Made by a program: the position numbers and the translations under genes. DNA of 64,000 bases from Mactra quadrangularis (taxonomy: Eukaryota; Mollusca; Bivalvia; Venerida; Mactridae): NCBI GenBank assembly GCA_025267735.1, contig CM046296.1, positions 19,184,464 through 19,248,463 of the forward strand, written 5' to 3'. Shown here piece after piece: positions 22,141-34,620 of the stretch. Within the stretch, counting starts at the first letter, position 1; every line of letters starts with the position of its first letter. Under the pieces are notes generated by a model. It was not told the DNA's origin. It ran no database searches and worked only from the letters and a program-made list of their open reading frames with translations.

Positions 22141-24472
22141 TATAAGGCGACGACTGAAGTTAGAACGTGGCAAGTTCATACATAAATTCAACGTGAAAAT
22201 CACCGCATACTTAATGTCAAAATACCAATCTTACTAATGACATACTCAACAACTTGGCTATGTTATCAATTTTCCTTGGAGCTTTGTCTACCGTAGTGTT
22301 AATCTACCTGAGCGAGCATATAAGCAAACAAATAGATTTTTTAATAGATGGGTTAAGTACCTATTCATCAGAATAGCTTAAAACCATGATAAGATTTAGC
22401 TTACATAACTTCAACTGGTGCAATGAAGTGCAAATATAAACTTTTATGTATAAAATTAATACTAAATCCTTTAATCAAATATAGAGCTTATTTAAACTAA
22501 ATCTAATACTTAGTCTTGAACAACAATTATACTATTGTAAGAGCTTATATATCAGTTGTAAAAATAATCCCCAAATTAAACTGTGACTTTTCAGCCGAGA
22601 TCTCTAATAGATTTTTAATTAACAAGTCTTATTTTATAATCAGCTAAAATATGTAATATTTCACCCAACTACTAACTGATCACACCTTAACATTTTTCTA
22701 TGTGTACTCTTGTCTACATTCATTTCTTTAAAGTAAGTTACGGCAAAATAAAATATAAAAAATCATTTTTAAACAACAAAAAAGGCCTACTAAAAGTAAA
22801 TATGTAGACCGAAGCATTTTGGAGACAGCTTGAATGCTAAGGCAGAATGACATGATATTAACTGCATTAACATACATAGATTATAGATATATACCAGATA
22901 TTATATTCAGGAATGTTTGAAATTTCAAACGGCAAAAACATGGATGTCATAACAAGGCAACTGCTTCTCTTTGTAAAAAAGAAACTTCTCCGACACTGAC
23001 CACAAGTTTAACCTGAATAAAAATCACACTTGTTAGCAACACCATCTGTGGTCATGGTCATGAAATTAAACAAGGACAAAAAGTTTGAATTTCAAAATTC
23101 CAAAGTATGAAAGAACCGAACTTTATAATTATAGAAGCTTTTACATCTAGGAAAAGATCTAGACCTGAAAACCTTCATCCATGACTTTAATATTAACAAT
23201 GATTAAAGAAACCATGTGTGGCCTAAGTTTAATTGAGTAAGCCGTCTTTAAAATGTTTTTTGAGAGGGAAAAAACACATTCTGTTGACAATTGATATGTG
23301 AATTCAACCTAGTAATGGATAGCCTAATGATCGCTGGGACAAAACTAAACAGTCTCAAATATTTTCTAGATTATTTAAAACCTGAGACACTGAGACCAAT
23401 TTTACTTCAATCCATTTAAATTGTCAAATGTACAAAAAAATGTAATTGAATAATTTTATTGACAGTTCTTTCATGAAGAAATAGAAGGCATTGAAAACAT
23501 ATCAATTTACACTCTTCAGAAAAGAAAGTCAAACACTCTTATACCCAATAGTTGTATACAATTTAGACATTACCTTTGAAGAAAAAGATTTTAAAAAACT
23601 TCTCCTGGCTGAATTTAAAGTACTACCAATATATCAAACAAAATAGTTAAACAATCTTTATTATAATACAAATTTTTTTATCATTATTATATGTATAACA
23701 AAGATTATGTGTTTAGAATTTGATAAAAAATCACCGGAGCCAATTTGTAATCAAATAAATCGAACAATTATGTTAAAGAATGTCATTCCCATTCGTTCAA
23801 CAAAATGTTTCAAATTTCATGGTCCAAAATTTCAAGTTAATAATGAATGTATTGAAGGTAAACATGTATAAAAACCTCAAAGGACTTTTCAAACACAGCC
23901 TAGAGATATGTTGACATTCATGAATAACACTAAAGACTGCAAGATAATTTAGAAAGCCACTAGTGCTCAACCATTAAAGCATGAAATGATGTGAAATAGA
24001 GATAAAAAAAAACAGATTTTCAATACAGGCTTATTAGCAATATAAATTATTCATGTTTCTCTGTGAATGCATGAATTAGTATGATTATATTATAGTGTAA
24101 GTGTACTGCAGGAGAAATATCATTCTCTTGAAAACTTAATGGCATATAGGTCAAACTTTCTTTCTCTGCTCCGATTTTATTTATTATTTGAAATAATAAA
24201 TAGAAACCCAGTGTTTAAAACTCAAACTTTCTGCATGTATACTTAATTGTCACTGTGTTAGAATTTGTAGAAGGGACCAGGGCCTTTTTTTATATAGAAC
24301 AATTAGGGAAATTGCATCCCATTTTTTTATGGTGGGAAAACAAATCCATAGTAAACTTCAAATTTGGAGAAAACTGTAAGATTTCAAAACTTTGTCAAAA
24401 AGACTCTGGTCAACATTGCAAAATATAGTTGAATCAAGCCCCTGTCAAAATACAAATTATCAAAAAGCTTAC

Positions 24473-24653
24473 CATTTTCTGACTCATGCCATACAATGCC
24501 TTCCAAAGTGACCTGAGTTCCTGGTTCACATGGACCTAAACAATCGGGATCTGTTACCACGGCAACATCATGTGTATCTGTTGATGCATCATGGGAACTC
24601 ATCGACGATAATGAACCAGTCATTGTAGGTGCCGAAGAATTGTTTTCAACTGA
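24473..24653 (-). CDS. ZNF608/609: ZNF608/609-like protein, conserved core exon (residues 156-215)
   Basis: This 181-nt exon starts after the acceptor TTTGTTTCTTTTCAG and ends at donor GTAAGC, phase 0 in and phase 1 out. It encodes 60 codons plus one base. The segment [18 protein letters not shown] followed by [11 protein letters not shown] aligns almost residue for residue with human ZNF609 ([18 protein letters not shown]) and ZNF608 (EGIVWHETEEG), the most conserved block of the family. A second AG four bases further in would break the frame, so 24653 is chosen as the first base. The preceding residues 156-185 are Ser/Thr-rich and poorly conserved. Confidence 0.95.
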
Positions 24654-24763
24654 CTGAAAAGAAACAAAAGACATCATTGATTACTAAGGAACTTGGAATG
24701 GACTTTTCAGACATTTTGGACGATTTTTGAGTTGTCACTTTATTAATGGAGGTTGGTCTTGTC

Positions 24764-24815
24764 CTTAACTCGCTAGCCCAAATACCAGAAAAATTTATTA
24801 AGGCTAGTGGTATAG
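24764..24815. repeat. Dispersed repeat family C fragment
   Basis: CTTAACTCGCTAGCCCAAAT, then AAGGCTAGTGGTATAGTG; a short copy just upstream of the 24.5-kb exon on the minus strand. Confidence 0.5.
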
Positions 24816-26362
24816 TGACACGTAACTTCTATATCCTAAATGTTACTCCTAGAACATGAAAGGGAGGTCAAAGTAAATTTTTTGCCAGTAGAACTTCACA
24901 AAATCACAATGGGGAAATAACGCACTAATAACAACTCTTATGGTTTCTTTATGACAACTGCTTGTTGCAGAAAACATGAACTTTTTGTGGCATTCTATCT
25001 ATATCTATGTACTGTAAAAAATTTCCAAGCATTTATTGTGACAGAGAACATGTCACGAACAACAAAAAATGATAGCAATCACATGGGTTTTTTTATATTC
25101 ATTTTTCACATGCTATCTTTGAGATAATATCCCCAGCTTGTTGTGTAATGTTGTATGAAATTCAACAACTTTTAAGATAATATCGATTTTCTAAATTTGA
25201 TGTGTGAATGTGAACACATCTGCATTGACTCCAATGTTGCGAGGCATTAGACTTCATCACTTTGAGCATTATATTAAAGGGGGGAGGGGTTTAAACAAAA
25301 CAAAAATAACAAAAAACATGATTGTTGTCAATGTCAGCCAATTAATATCAAATGCTTAATGCCTACACTGAGTTCAACAATAACATAATAAAAACACATA
25401 TCAACCAGACCTAAACAATTACACATGTTTCGAACAGGATCAGTTTTAACCTTTTAACATTCTATGTATTTATACTCATAGCATACCAAGATCTCAACCT
25501 TTCAAAAACTGTATATCTAGACTAATAAAACCATGTTACTAAAAATAGCAACAATGTGAGCCGCATGTAGGTACACACAAAAATAAAGATACTAGTTTTA
25601 CTACCTTCTTTCTCATGTTAATCCACACAGAAATATTGACTTCATTTAACTAAACATTAAATAAAAAGTCACACAAGAACAATCCATTTTAATAAATGAA
25701 AGATATTCACAAAGTTTAGTCTATAAACTTTATCATAACTCTCTCTCCTTTCTACATATAGTTTTACAATACCAAGCCTTGTTTAACTTCTCATGTATAC
25801 TAAGTGTACACCTTTGTGTTGTGTAGAATGCTCTCTCAATCAATTTATTTTTCACACTTTGATAACCACACTTTATCAATACCCAATGGTTTCAGTGAAC
25901 ATAGAGCAACCAATGACCTTTATACAGTACAGTATAGGATAGGGTTTTACAAATTATTCACCAGACACTAAGTGAAATGCGGATTTTTTAACTTGCCCCT
26001 TGAGGCTATTGATCAATGCTTTTGCACCAAATGTGGCTAAATTTGACAAGGGCTTATCAAAGTGGCCTATAAATGTTTAATGTCAATATAATATTAGAGT
26101 AATAAAACAAAGAGTTGTAATAAACCAATATATATACCTTGACAAGTAAAGCTAAATGTATTAATTATAGTTTATACCTTTATTTATAGTGAAATCTGTA
26201 TTGTAGTAAATATGAATTATACTAAGTATGACTGGCCAATCAAATATGGACAGAAAACAAACAAAATTAATATATGAAATTTTACCCAAGACATGAAATA
26301 TTTGAATAGCATTTGTGCATACAATAAATTTGTAAATTTTAATCAACTGTCAGTGGACCATA

Positions 26363-26453
26363 CATTAACACTGCTGATTTAAATAATTTCTCCATAATAT
26401 TGAAAGTGACTACAGTAAAACTGTAGCGAATATTCAAATCAGCAGGGTTAATG
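26363..26453. mobile_element. MITE-like hairpin element
   Basis: The arms CATTAACACTGCTGATTT and AAATCAGCAGGGTTAATG pair with one mismatch. Pairing continues weakly inward, and a perfect inner hairpin CTACAG-TAAAA-CTGTAG sits at 26410-26426. 91 bp in total. Confidence 0.75.
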
Positions 26454-27854
26454 ACATCCTATTTGCCACAAGCAGTTGAATATTTTCTTAAAAATCAGTT
26501 AAAAATAGTGTAGTTACTGAAGACTTAGAAATGTGTTATCAGTGTTGGGTCAATTTGCACGAACTATACAAAAAAAATTATAATGAAAATGTTAACAACG
26601 ACATCATGTTGTGTTATACATCCCATGTTTAAACTTTAATAACATTATATAACTATATGAAGATGTATATAAAAGTCATAAATATTGACTTCAATTCTGA
26701 TTTTCAATTTTGTGAGATGTTTTAGAATGTTTGCTTGAAGCTATCCTTCAAATAAGTTTACAGTATGAATTATTTAACACTTAAATAAACAAAAACACAT
26801 TAATAATCTAAACTCTAGGTTCTAACATATAAAGGCTGAAGAAATAATTTAAAATGTACACAGATAAAAAATTTTATTTAGAATAGTATCTTGCTTAACG
26901 AGAGAAAAATGTAATACAACATAAAACTAGGAGAGTGAATTAATTTTTAAGGCCTTATTTTATACACTCATTGTAGGCCAACTTTTTGCTAGTGCATGAT
27001 GTTTAATTTTTGATGATTGATAGCATTTGATTGATCAGTAAACCATTAATTCTTTGATTCGTAATTAGTCAACGATATCTGACAGCAGCACATTCTCGGT
27101 AACCTGTGGTATTATTCGTCAACGATAGCATATGAGTATAGTGGGTTACCAACAGAAGCAGCGAACATGCTAGAGTAGAAGAAACTATTGCCCAAACATC
27201 AGATATGGTGATGAAAAAACGCATGAGTGAATTTTAAATCTAACGAAACATCACCTTAAACACTATCTAGCTATATATTATTTTTTTATAAACATGGATT
27301 TTACATTATATTTAATTCAGCTCAAAGCAACTGAAAATTGAAATAATTTCAACAATCTATCACCATTACAGTTCTGAAGAACAGAATGAAAATAGTTGAC
27401 TCATTTATTTTAATGTCTCGGTATTCAAAATAGTGGTATAAATTTAAGTCTGCTTAGTCACTAAATTATGTGCGAGATTTCAAGCATGAAATTTATAAAT
27501 TATATCCGTAGATAAGTAAAAAAGTAATTATGAGCAGACCGACACACATACACATCAATGATTTACGTAAATGATTCAGTTTACATGATACCGTATTTTA
27601 ATACAAGAATTTAGTGAATCATAATGGTCTTAACTGTAACAAGTCATTGTGGATGTATTACGAGTTTTGAATAAGTAACATTCTTTTATCAAACAGATGA
27701 AAACCCCAAATATTTCACAATCATTGCCTTAAATTTCCTCAAGTATAAGCTCGACTAATTACATTATATAATAATAGGCCAAATAATTAACTAGCCAGAC
27801 TTTATCAAATTGGTAATTTTCACAAGACCGAATCAATTTTCGATAGTTCCGGAC

Positions 27855-28002
27855 TATTGTTCGTTTTCTCTCAACTGTCAAAACATGAATAATTTCACGG
27901 TGACTTCGTGCTCTTTGTCTAACACAAGTGACATTGAGATAGTGTGTAATCATTCACCGTGAAATTATTCAAACTTTGACAGTTTAGAAAAAACGAACAA
28001 TA
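27855..28002. mobile_element. Long hairpin with two 49-bp arms
   Basis: Left arm 27855-27903 and right arm 27954-28002 are inverted copies with about five differences. The innermost 17 bp are perfect (GAATAATTTCACGGTGA). Also shared are ACTGTCAAA and TATTGTTCGTTTT. The spacer is 50 bp. Either a foldback transposon remnant or a recent inverted duplication; no target duplication is seen. Confidence 0.85.
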
Positions 28003-29099
28003 CATATTAACAAGTTAAGGCGATGACTGATTTCATATCTCTTCGTTTTATAGAACAAGGCTAACATTTTTTGCAACTCGCTTATTCATGATTGTAAATG
28101 CAGTGTTTCATTGTTTCACATAAAAACTTAACTTTTCTTTAATCATGAATCATAGCATTCAATGATATAAATTCTCTGTGGGACAAAACTGTTACTGAAC
28201 TTAAACGCAGAATATTTAATCTTCAAGTTTGCAAGTGGGTCCTAAATATCTTCAATGAATAAAAAACATTGTGCATAATACATTCCTGTTTAAGTTCTCA
28301 TAGCATTCATCATTGAGCAAATGTTACAGATAAAAATCTTATTTCTAATCCATGTTTGATTCAAACTGCGATTTTAATAGAAATAAATAACTTCAGGATT
28401 TTAATTGACTCTTGAAAATGGCATAAGTTAGAATAAATTTGTAAACTTGGGAAAATTATATTTTGTAATTGAATATCATGTCTAATTGGGGCATATTAAA
28501 TTGAATCCTAGATTAGAAATAATTAGAATAACTTCCAATAGAATTCCAATTTCATAAATTTAAGTATCAAAGCTAAATATTGAACTTTTGAGAATGCAGT
28601 GAAATTAAAAATTTCACTCAAGTTTTTATAATAAAATGAGCAATGCTTAACTTAAAATTTCTTTAAAAAAATTTCAGTTAAGTCAATAAAAATAAATTTC
28701 AAATTCAAATAAATAAAATCTGAAGAAGTTTGATCATAAACATCATAAAATATAAAGACAAAATTTACTATAATAATCAAAAATCCTAAAGTTCAATCAT
28801 GTAATAACAATGATAGAGCTCTCGGCAAGTCAAGGTTTATTGTTTTATGACAAAATTAAGATAAGATTTCATCTAGACTAAATCATGTCTTATCACATTA
28901 TATCTCCATTATAACAATGTGTATAAACATGGAGGTATAATTACAAACCAATACTTCACATTGTTAAATATAAAATGTCAAACATAACAGCATGAAAATA
29001 GTCAATGTCGTCTTATTGTTAATTATTTCAAAGTATTGTAAAATTGTATAGGAGTATAAAACTTAGTGTTTAATAAATGAAAACTGCTTGACAACATCA

Positions 29100-29560
29100 A
29101 TAATAACAAAACTTATCATTATTATCATCATTATCAACACACATACACCGTTAACTGAGACACAATATATTATGTTATCATCATTTAGATTGCTGTTAAT
29201 GTAACAGCTGTTATAATCATTAGCATATCAGTGAACATTGTTAATTTATCACCACTAGCTTTATTTTTCAGTAGCTATTTTGATCATCACCATTGTTATA
29301 AAAAGTAATCATTATTGTAACCATCATCATCATCATCAATGTTGTTGTCATCATCACCACCACCACCACCCATCATCATCATTACCATAATCACAATTCT
29401 TTTACTTCAACACAATTTTATCATGATCAGTGTTTTCATCATTATCAAAACAACAACAGCAGCATGCAATTATCAGTATCATCATCGTCTAATCAACAAC
29501 AGTAACATTACATCTCCATTATCATCATCAATGACAGGAATTAACAACAGCAACATATAA
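29100..29560. repeat. CAT/ATC trinucleotide-rich low-complexity region
   Basis: Repeated ATCATCATC, CACCACCACC and ATTATC runs. An open frame across it is Ile/Ser/Pro-rich and not credible. Confidence 0.85.
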
Positions 29561-32500
29561 TCATCATTATTATATAAAAAAACAAGACAAAAACAAAAAC
29601 ATGAAATAATCAATCATAGTTCTGAAATGAAGCCTAGACATATAATCATACTGTTAGTATTTTTTATTCAAAAACCACTAAGTCTACAGTTTCTCTAATC
29701 AAAGTATCTCAGATTCTCCTTACATCTGTATTCTTGATTAATTCTTGTACTGAGTTAACACCATAGAAACTGAGACCTGCAGTTTGCCTTACAATATAGA
29801 TCAATATACATTTTATACAAAGGAAATTTCCTCTCATAGAGATTGGTTTGATGGTGAATGTTGATAGTAAGATACAAGAATACATCAATACGATGATAAC
29901 CTGACTAATGTAAACAAACTGCCGTGACAACATATCATCGGTTTAATGCAAAACATTTTTTTTTTAAAGTAACTTTTGTGATCTGATTGTTTTAATAATT
30001 CCATGATATACATTTAATAGTAATTTATATAAAGGTGTGAATAGATCTGAAACTTTAAGAGTCAAAGGACTTGTTTCTAACTGAAAAAAGGTTTTGTTGC
30101 AATATACAATTTTATTATTTGATGTCTTACATCACGAGGAAGTTTTTTCACTATTTCCCCCATAAAGTAAGGCCTGCCACCTGTCCATGTACATTGTAAC
30201 ATGAAAATTAACACCCGAAAGGTATCAAAACAATTAAATCTACAGAAAGTGTTGAACTTGATGGGAAATATATCTACTATATGATTATTGTTCCACTTGT
30301 CTAAATGACCTTTTCTAAATTCTACCTATCATAACATCAACACCATAAATCTATTAGAGTACTAAGACAATCATTTAGCTTAAGTATGATGATTTAACCC
30401 AAAGTGAAAGCAATTAGCCAAATTGTACTTATTAAGCAAAAAGTGTCCCTAAGGCTAATCAGGGGAAAGTGTGCTTATTCAGCCAAATTATTAGATTTTG
30501 CCAAAATTGTGATATAAGATAACATTTTGATGTATTTATTTACCAGCCTTAGGTTATCAACTAAAATTGACAGTTCTTTTCATGACTTTCGAAAAAATAT
30601 GTCTTAGAATGCTTGTTGGTTCTGTGGAATTTTAATAGCATTATATGAAGTTCATAAATATAGTTTTGAGTTTTTTAGTCTGATTGATTATTAGAACATT
30701 AAACTACTTGCAGGTTGAGATATTTCAACATAGAATAGTCTAGACGTGTCTGGCTATAAGTATCTGGTATAATGTGTTTTAGGAGAAGAATTAAACAGAC
30801 AGACAACAATTTATAAAGCATTTGTCAGGAATATTATAGATCTATATATAATACGCAAAAAATTACTTTACATCAAAATTACTTGTAGAATATTTACATT
30901 ATTTTCCAGTTTTTTTATCGTTTCCTTGATATTCTATTTTTTCACTCATTTACTTGAGATTTTACTTTTTTTACTTGGAAATTTGATTTTTTTTATTCTT
31001 AAACTGGTAATTTATTGTCAACTGAATACAATATACACTGCATTTATGATTTATGATAAGTAGCAAGATTCTGAATCAAAACATTTTCCCATCAATTAAC
31101 TTTGAAAAATCTAAACTATACAGACTAAATTGTTTAATTCTGAATTATTCTACCCAAAGAGGTCTAATTCATTAAAAAAACTATTGAAATATTACACATA
31201 TAACCAGTTTCATGAAAAAAAACACAAACACAAAATACTGAACTTCAATCAATAAGCCTTATGAATATATCTTGTGCAAATTGACCTAAGAAAAATACAA
31301 TTTAAATATCATTTGCATATTACATAAAGTAGTGAAATAACTAAAGTGAATAATCTATCTAATTTATATCAAGTTTTCAAGTCAATTGTACAAGCTATAC
31401 AACAATTTAACTGATACTGTAACCAGAACACTCATAATCTTTAGAAGGAAGAAAAACTCTTAAAAACATAAAATTAATCATCAAAATTGAGCAAAAATCT
31501 AGATATAGTTGAGTTTTTCCCAGACACTCACTAGATTAGAAAAAAAACACAAGGAAGAATAGAAAGACAATGTTTTCATTTCATGATAATGTGCATCACA
31601 CAATGTGTTAATGTATCAAGGCAACTAATATCTAATTAAGCACTACAATATCACTAAGAACAAGGCTAAATATGAAAAAATATTAGTGTTTCTGTGTCTA
31701 TACTACTGGGATCTCAATTGCAGGGACATTTTCTGACTATATTCTTAATTCAATGCCATAAGATCACTTAGTTAATAGGCCAGAAGATTGAACACTAAGC
31801 AATACAATACAAAGATAATTACAAATCCATTTCTACTGCCCTTTAAGCTTGCCCTTTGTTTACTTTCATTTACGATTTTTAAAGATTTTAATCCCACATA
31901 ATGGATACATAAACCACATTAATACAGACACTTTGCATGGTTTAAATAATGTGGTTTAACCATTATACACTCCCTGTCCCCAAAAATAGGGGAGTCTCCA
32001 ATATTCTTACAATACTGACCCTTCATTGCTACAAACTAACAAAGTATAATTATCTTAAAGCAGAAAACCCCCCAGTGATGGCTATCTTCATTCTTCAATA
32101 AAATTAAAACTAAAAAGCTTTTCTCGGAAGATTGACCATCCAAATTACATGCCTTTCTAAAAAGAATATCAGTGAACAATTTTTCATTTCATTTCACACT
32201 AAAAAACCCTTCAGATAAAGATTAAGTATCGGTGTTCCCAGATAACAGAAAACATGAGAAATGTGGCATCCATTAACGCTAGCAAATCATGCGATACTCT
32301 CTCACAAAGCTGTCATAAAAACTAAGTTTATTTATAAATAAAGGTAATCAAAAGCCCTAGAGATACACACTCAAATCTTTTTCAAAGGAGAGTGTAAAAA
32401 TATCTCCCCGAATGAAGAGTAAAAAGATACAAAAATATAGTATAATAGTCTTACAGAGAGATTTAGCAACATTACAGGTATTAATACTCTTCATATGAAG

Positions 32501-33320
32501 AGGTAAAAAAACACCACCAATGAATACATAAGCTCTAAATCATATTTATTATCTGTATTAATTAATGGTTTTTTGTACAAATCATAGCAAAAATTGTAAC
32601 TACCTAAATAATGATTTCTCCCTGATATCTTTATCTAGATAATAAAACAAGCTAGTCCCTGCAGTTGTCATACTCGGGATAATAGGATAATAAATTAGGC
32701 TGGCACTTTGCCAACGTGTAGCCAATAAAATAGCATTCAACAACATTTCTCAAGTCAAGCTATCTGAACATGAAATAATCCACATTTTTTTGCCAATCTC
32801 TTACTGTAGAAAATGAACGCCAGGCCACAGAGAGATAAAAAATAAAGCTTTTCTATGAGTGGAAAAAAATTACTTCTTTTATCAGGTGCAGCTAGTCATT
32901 ATGTTCAGTAAGAAATGAAATCTATGCACAACTTGACATTTGTAAAACATTTATAATGGGTGTATTATACTGTAGACACTTTATTATATGTTTACACATA
33001 ATGACAAATGACCCTGGTTTAATGGTAGCTATTATATGTATATAATTCAATTGATGTCATTTTGATACAGATTTGACACTTTGACACAAACTATGTTAGT
33101 AGCCATAAAATATTTGCCAATAAAAGGCAATAACCCAAATAAAAACCTGTTAAGAGAAAAGCTTATGTAAATTAGAAACTGTGAAACATGGTAAACTCTT
33201 TAACCTTAAAGGTATAATTACTTCAAGCTATTATGTAAAAAACAGATATTTATATAAAAAGAAGGAAATCTTTAGAAGGTTTTCGTATAATAAAGAAAAA
33301 TGTTAAAGAGTAATAAATAC

Positions 33321-33785
33321 CTTCTCTTTGTCCAGTTTAATCTTTTTCATAGGCATAGATATTCCATCTTCCACTTTAGCATTAAACTCGTAGGGGTCAG
33401 GTCTTCCCGAAGCAGTCTCACCCAGTTTCGGCTCCATAGTACTTGACTGAGTAAACAAGCCTTCCACACCATTCAAACTAGACCCAGAACTTGCTGCGCT
33501 TGTAGTTGTATCACTCTTAGCCAAACTTTTCGCTTTATCCTTCTTTGTAAGGGTTGACTTGGATTTCGGTGACTTCTCTTTATCACTAAATAAAGATAAT
33601 TTGCCAGATTTATCTGTTAACATTCCATTTACACTCTGCGAAGACTCGCCAAGTTTACAGTCACTTTTCAAAAGGTCAGGCTTACTTTGTTCTTTTTTTG
33701 ATTTCTCAGTCTTCTCTACATTCTTACGTTTTATTTTCATTTTTAAACCTTTGTCTACAGTAGCATGATGTTCAAACGAACTCAT
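33321..33785 (-). CDS. ZNF608/609: ZNF608/609-like protein, first placed coding exon (residues 1-155)
   Basis: N-terminal part of a nuclear transcription co-regulator of the ZNF608/ZNF609/scribbler family. The exon runs from ATG at 33785 to a donor GTATTT directly after codon 155 (phase 0). An in-frame TAA three codons upstream (33792-33794) supports this ATG for a transcript contiguous with this exon. The product is Lys/Ser-rich. Residues 9-20 include DKGLKMKIKRK, a basic motif I recall from fly scribbler. It ends in KKIKLDKEK, which matches the human KKVKSEK stretch just before the conserved core. Vertebrate proteins carry an acidic DEWDIG segment further N-terminal. I looked for it on the minus strand to the right and did not find it, so an upstream coding exon may lie outside the window or this is a short isoform. 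Reading through the donor would add only VFITL and a stop. Exon identity is firm; being the true first exon is less so. Confidence 0.85.
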
Positions 33786-33816
33786 GTTGGTTTAAATCGT
33801 CAAAATCTAAAATATT

Positions 33817-33846
33817 GCAAATTTCCTTATTAATTCGGAAATTTGC
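33817..33846. repeat. 10-bp perfect inverted repeat upstream of the first coding exon
   Basis: GCAAATTTCC and GGAAATTTGC flank a 10-base spacer, about 30 bp upstream of the ATG at 33785. It could be chance in AT-rich DNA or a binding site. Confidence 0.6.
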
Positions 33847-34429
33847 TACTATTAAAACAAACCTTATCATAAGTCAGGAGGTTTTAACACAAAATCAATA
33901 TAAAATCCGACATACAGAACACAGACTATCAAAACAATGAAATACTTGAATATCACCTCATGTTAATATAACATCCAAAATGTGGGTGCACTGTTTTCCA
34001 TCATTGTAAAAATCAGTTATAAAAATTAAAATTAAATTAAACAAGAAAATTATACATAAAAATCCAATATTAAATTAAACTAGCTAATCCGAGTGATTAA
34101 ACTTTAAAAATGCAATTAAATACATCCATTTCTACTTAGCGATCTAACACAATATTTTTTCCCATTTACACTCAAGTAGTCTAACATCGAATAATGAAAC
34201 AAAACTGTTTCCGTACAGCAATCCAAGCAGATATGGTAATAAACACGATCGTGCTATTCTTACAGCTACACAAACACTATCAAAGTGAAATAAAAGTTCG
34301 CACAATTTCCATAAACAAAAAATCAAAGCGGAGAAAAAAACTCACACTTAACTACTTCTTCCATGTGATACTTGCACTAATGATATACATGTAAAAAGCT
34401 GGGAAAATTGTCTATTTCCTTGCACGACA

Positions 34430-34620
34430 ACTGCAAACATATCTCGCGTTCTTTGTTCGGCAGTTCAGTAGACGTACAGGTCAATTTCATAGAGAAGTTC
34501 GTGTGACCAATGACTGCCAAGGGCGAATCGCTGCTGAGCCAATCAGATTGCGAGTTTTACCTCGCTACAGTTGGAGCGAGAGATATTATAGTTTATAAAC
34601 GCACGAAGTACTGGGGGTTT
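34430..34620 (-). promoter_or_regulatory. Candidate promoter of the ZNF608/609-like gene
   Basis: A stretch richer in CG (TCTCGCGTTC, GACGTAC, GGGCGAATCGC) with two CCAAT boxes at 34507-34511 and 34539-34543, about 650-850 bp upstream of the ATG at 33785. NF-Y sites of this kind work in either direction, so the assignment to the minus-strand gene rests on position. No TATA box is evident. Confidence 0.4.

Larger units (their letters stand above)
19801..24472 (-). other. Intron of about 4.7 kb in the ZNF608/609-like gene
   Basis: It lies between the two conserved core exons, with donor GTAAGC at 24472 and acceptor TTTTCAG at 19801. It holds a tRNA-derived SINE near 19850-19990, a GC-richer block with an inverted repeat at 20690-20920, copies of repeat C at 20970-21050 and 21924-22140, and a short AGTATAA-rich microsatellite at 21705-21739. 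Nothing else is recognised. Confidence 0.85.
24654..33320 (-). other. Intron of about 8.7 kb in the ZNF608/609-like gene
   Basis: It lies between donor GTATTT (33320) and acceptor CTTTTCAG (24654). It holds a repeat C fragment at 24764-24815, a MITE-like hairpin at 26363-26453, a long hairpin at 27855-28002 and a CAT/ATC-rich stretch at 29100-29560. The rest is AT-rich with no recognised feature. Confidence 0.85.

Noticed and set aside
33303..33320. Five extra codons (VFITL) after the first exon.
   Set aside because: The donor GTATTT and the in-phase, family-like join to 24653 show this is intron.
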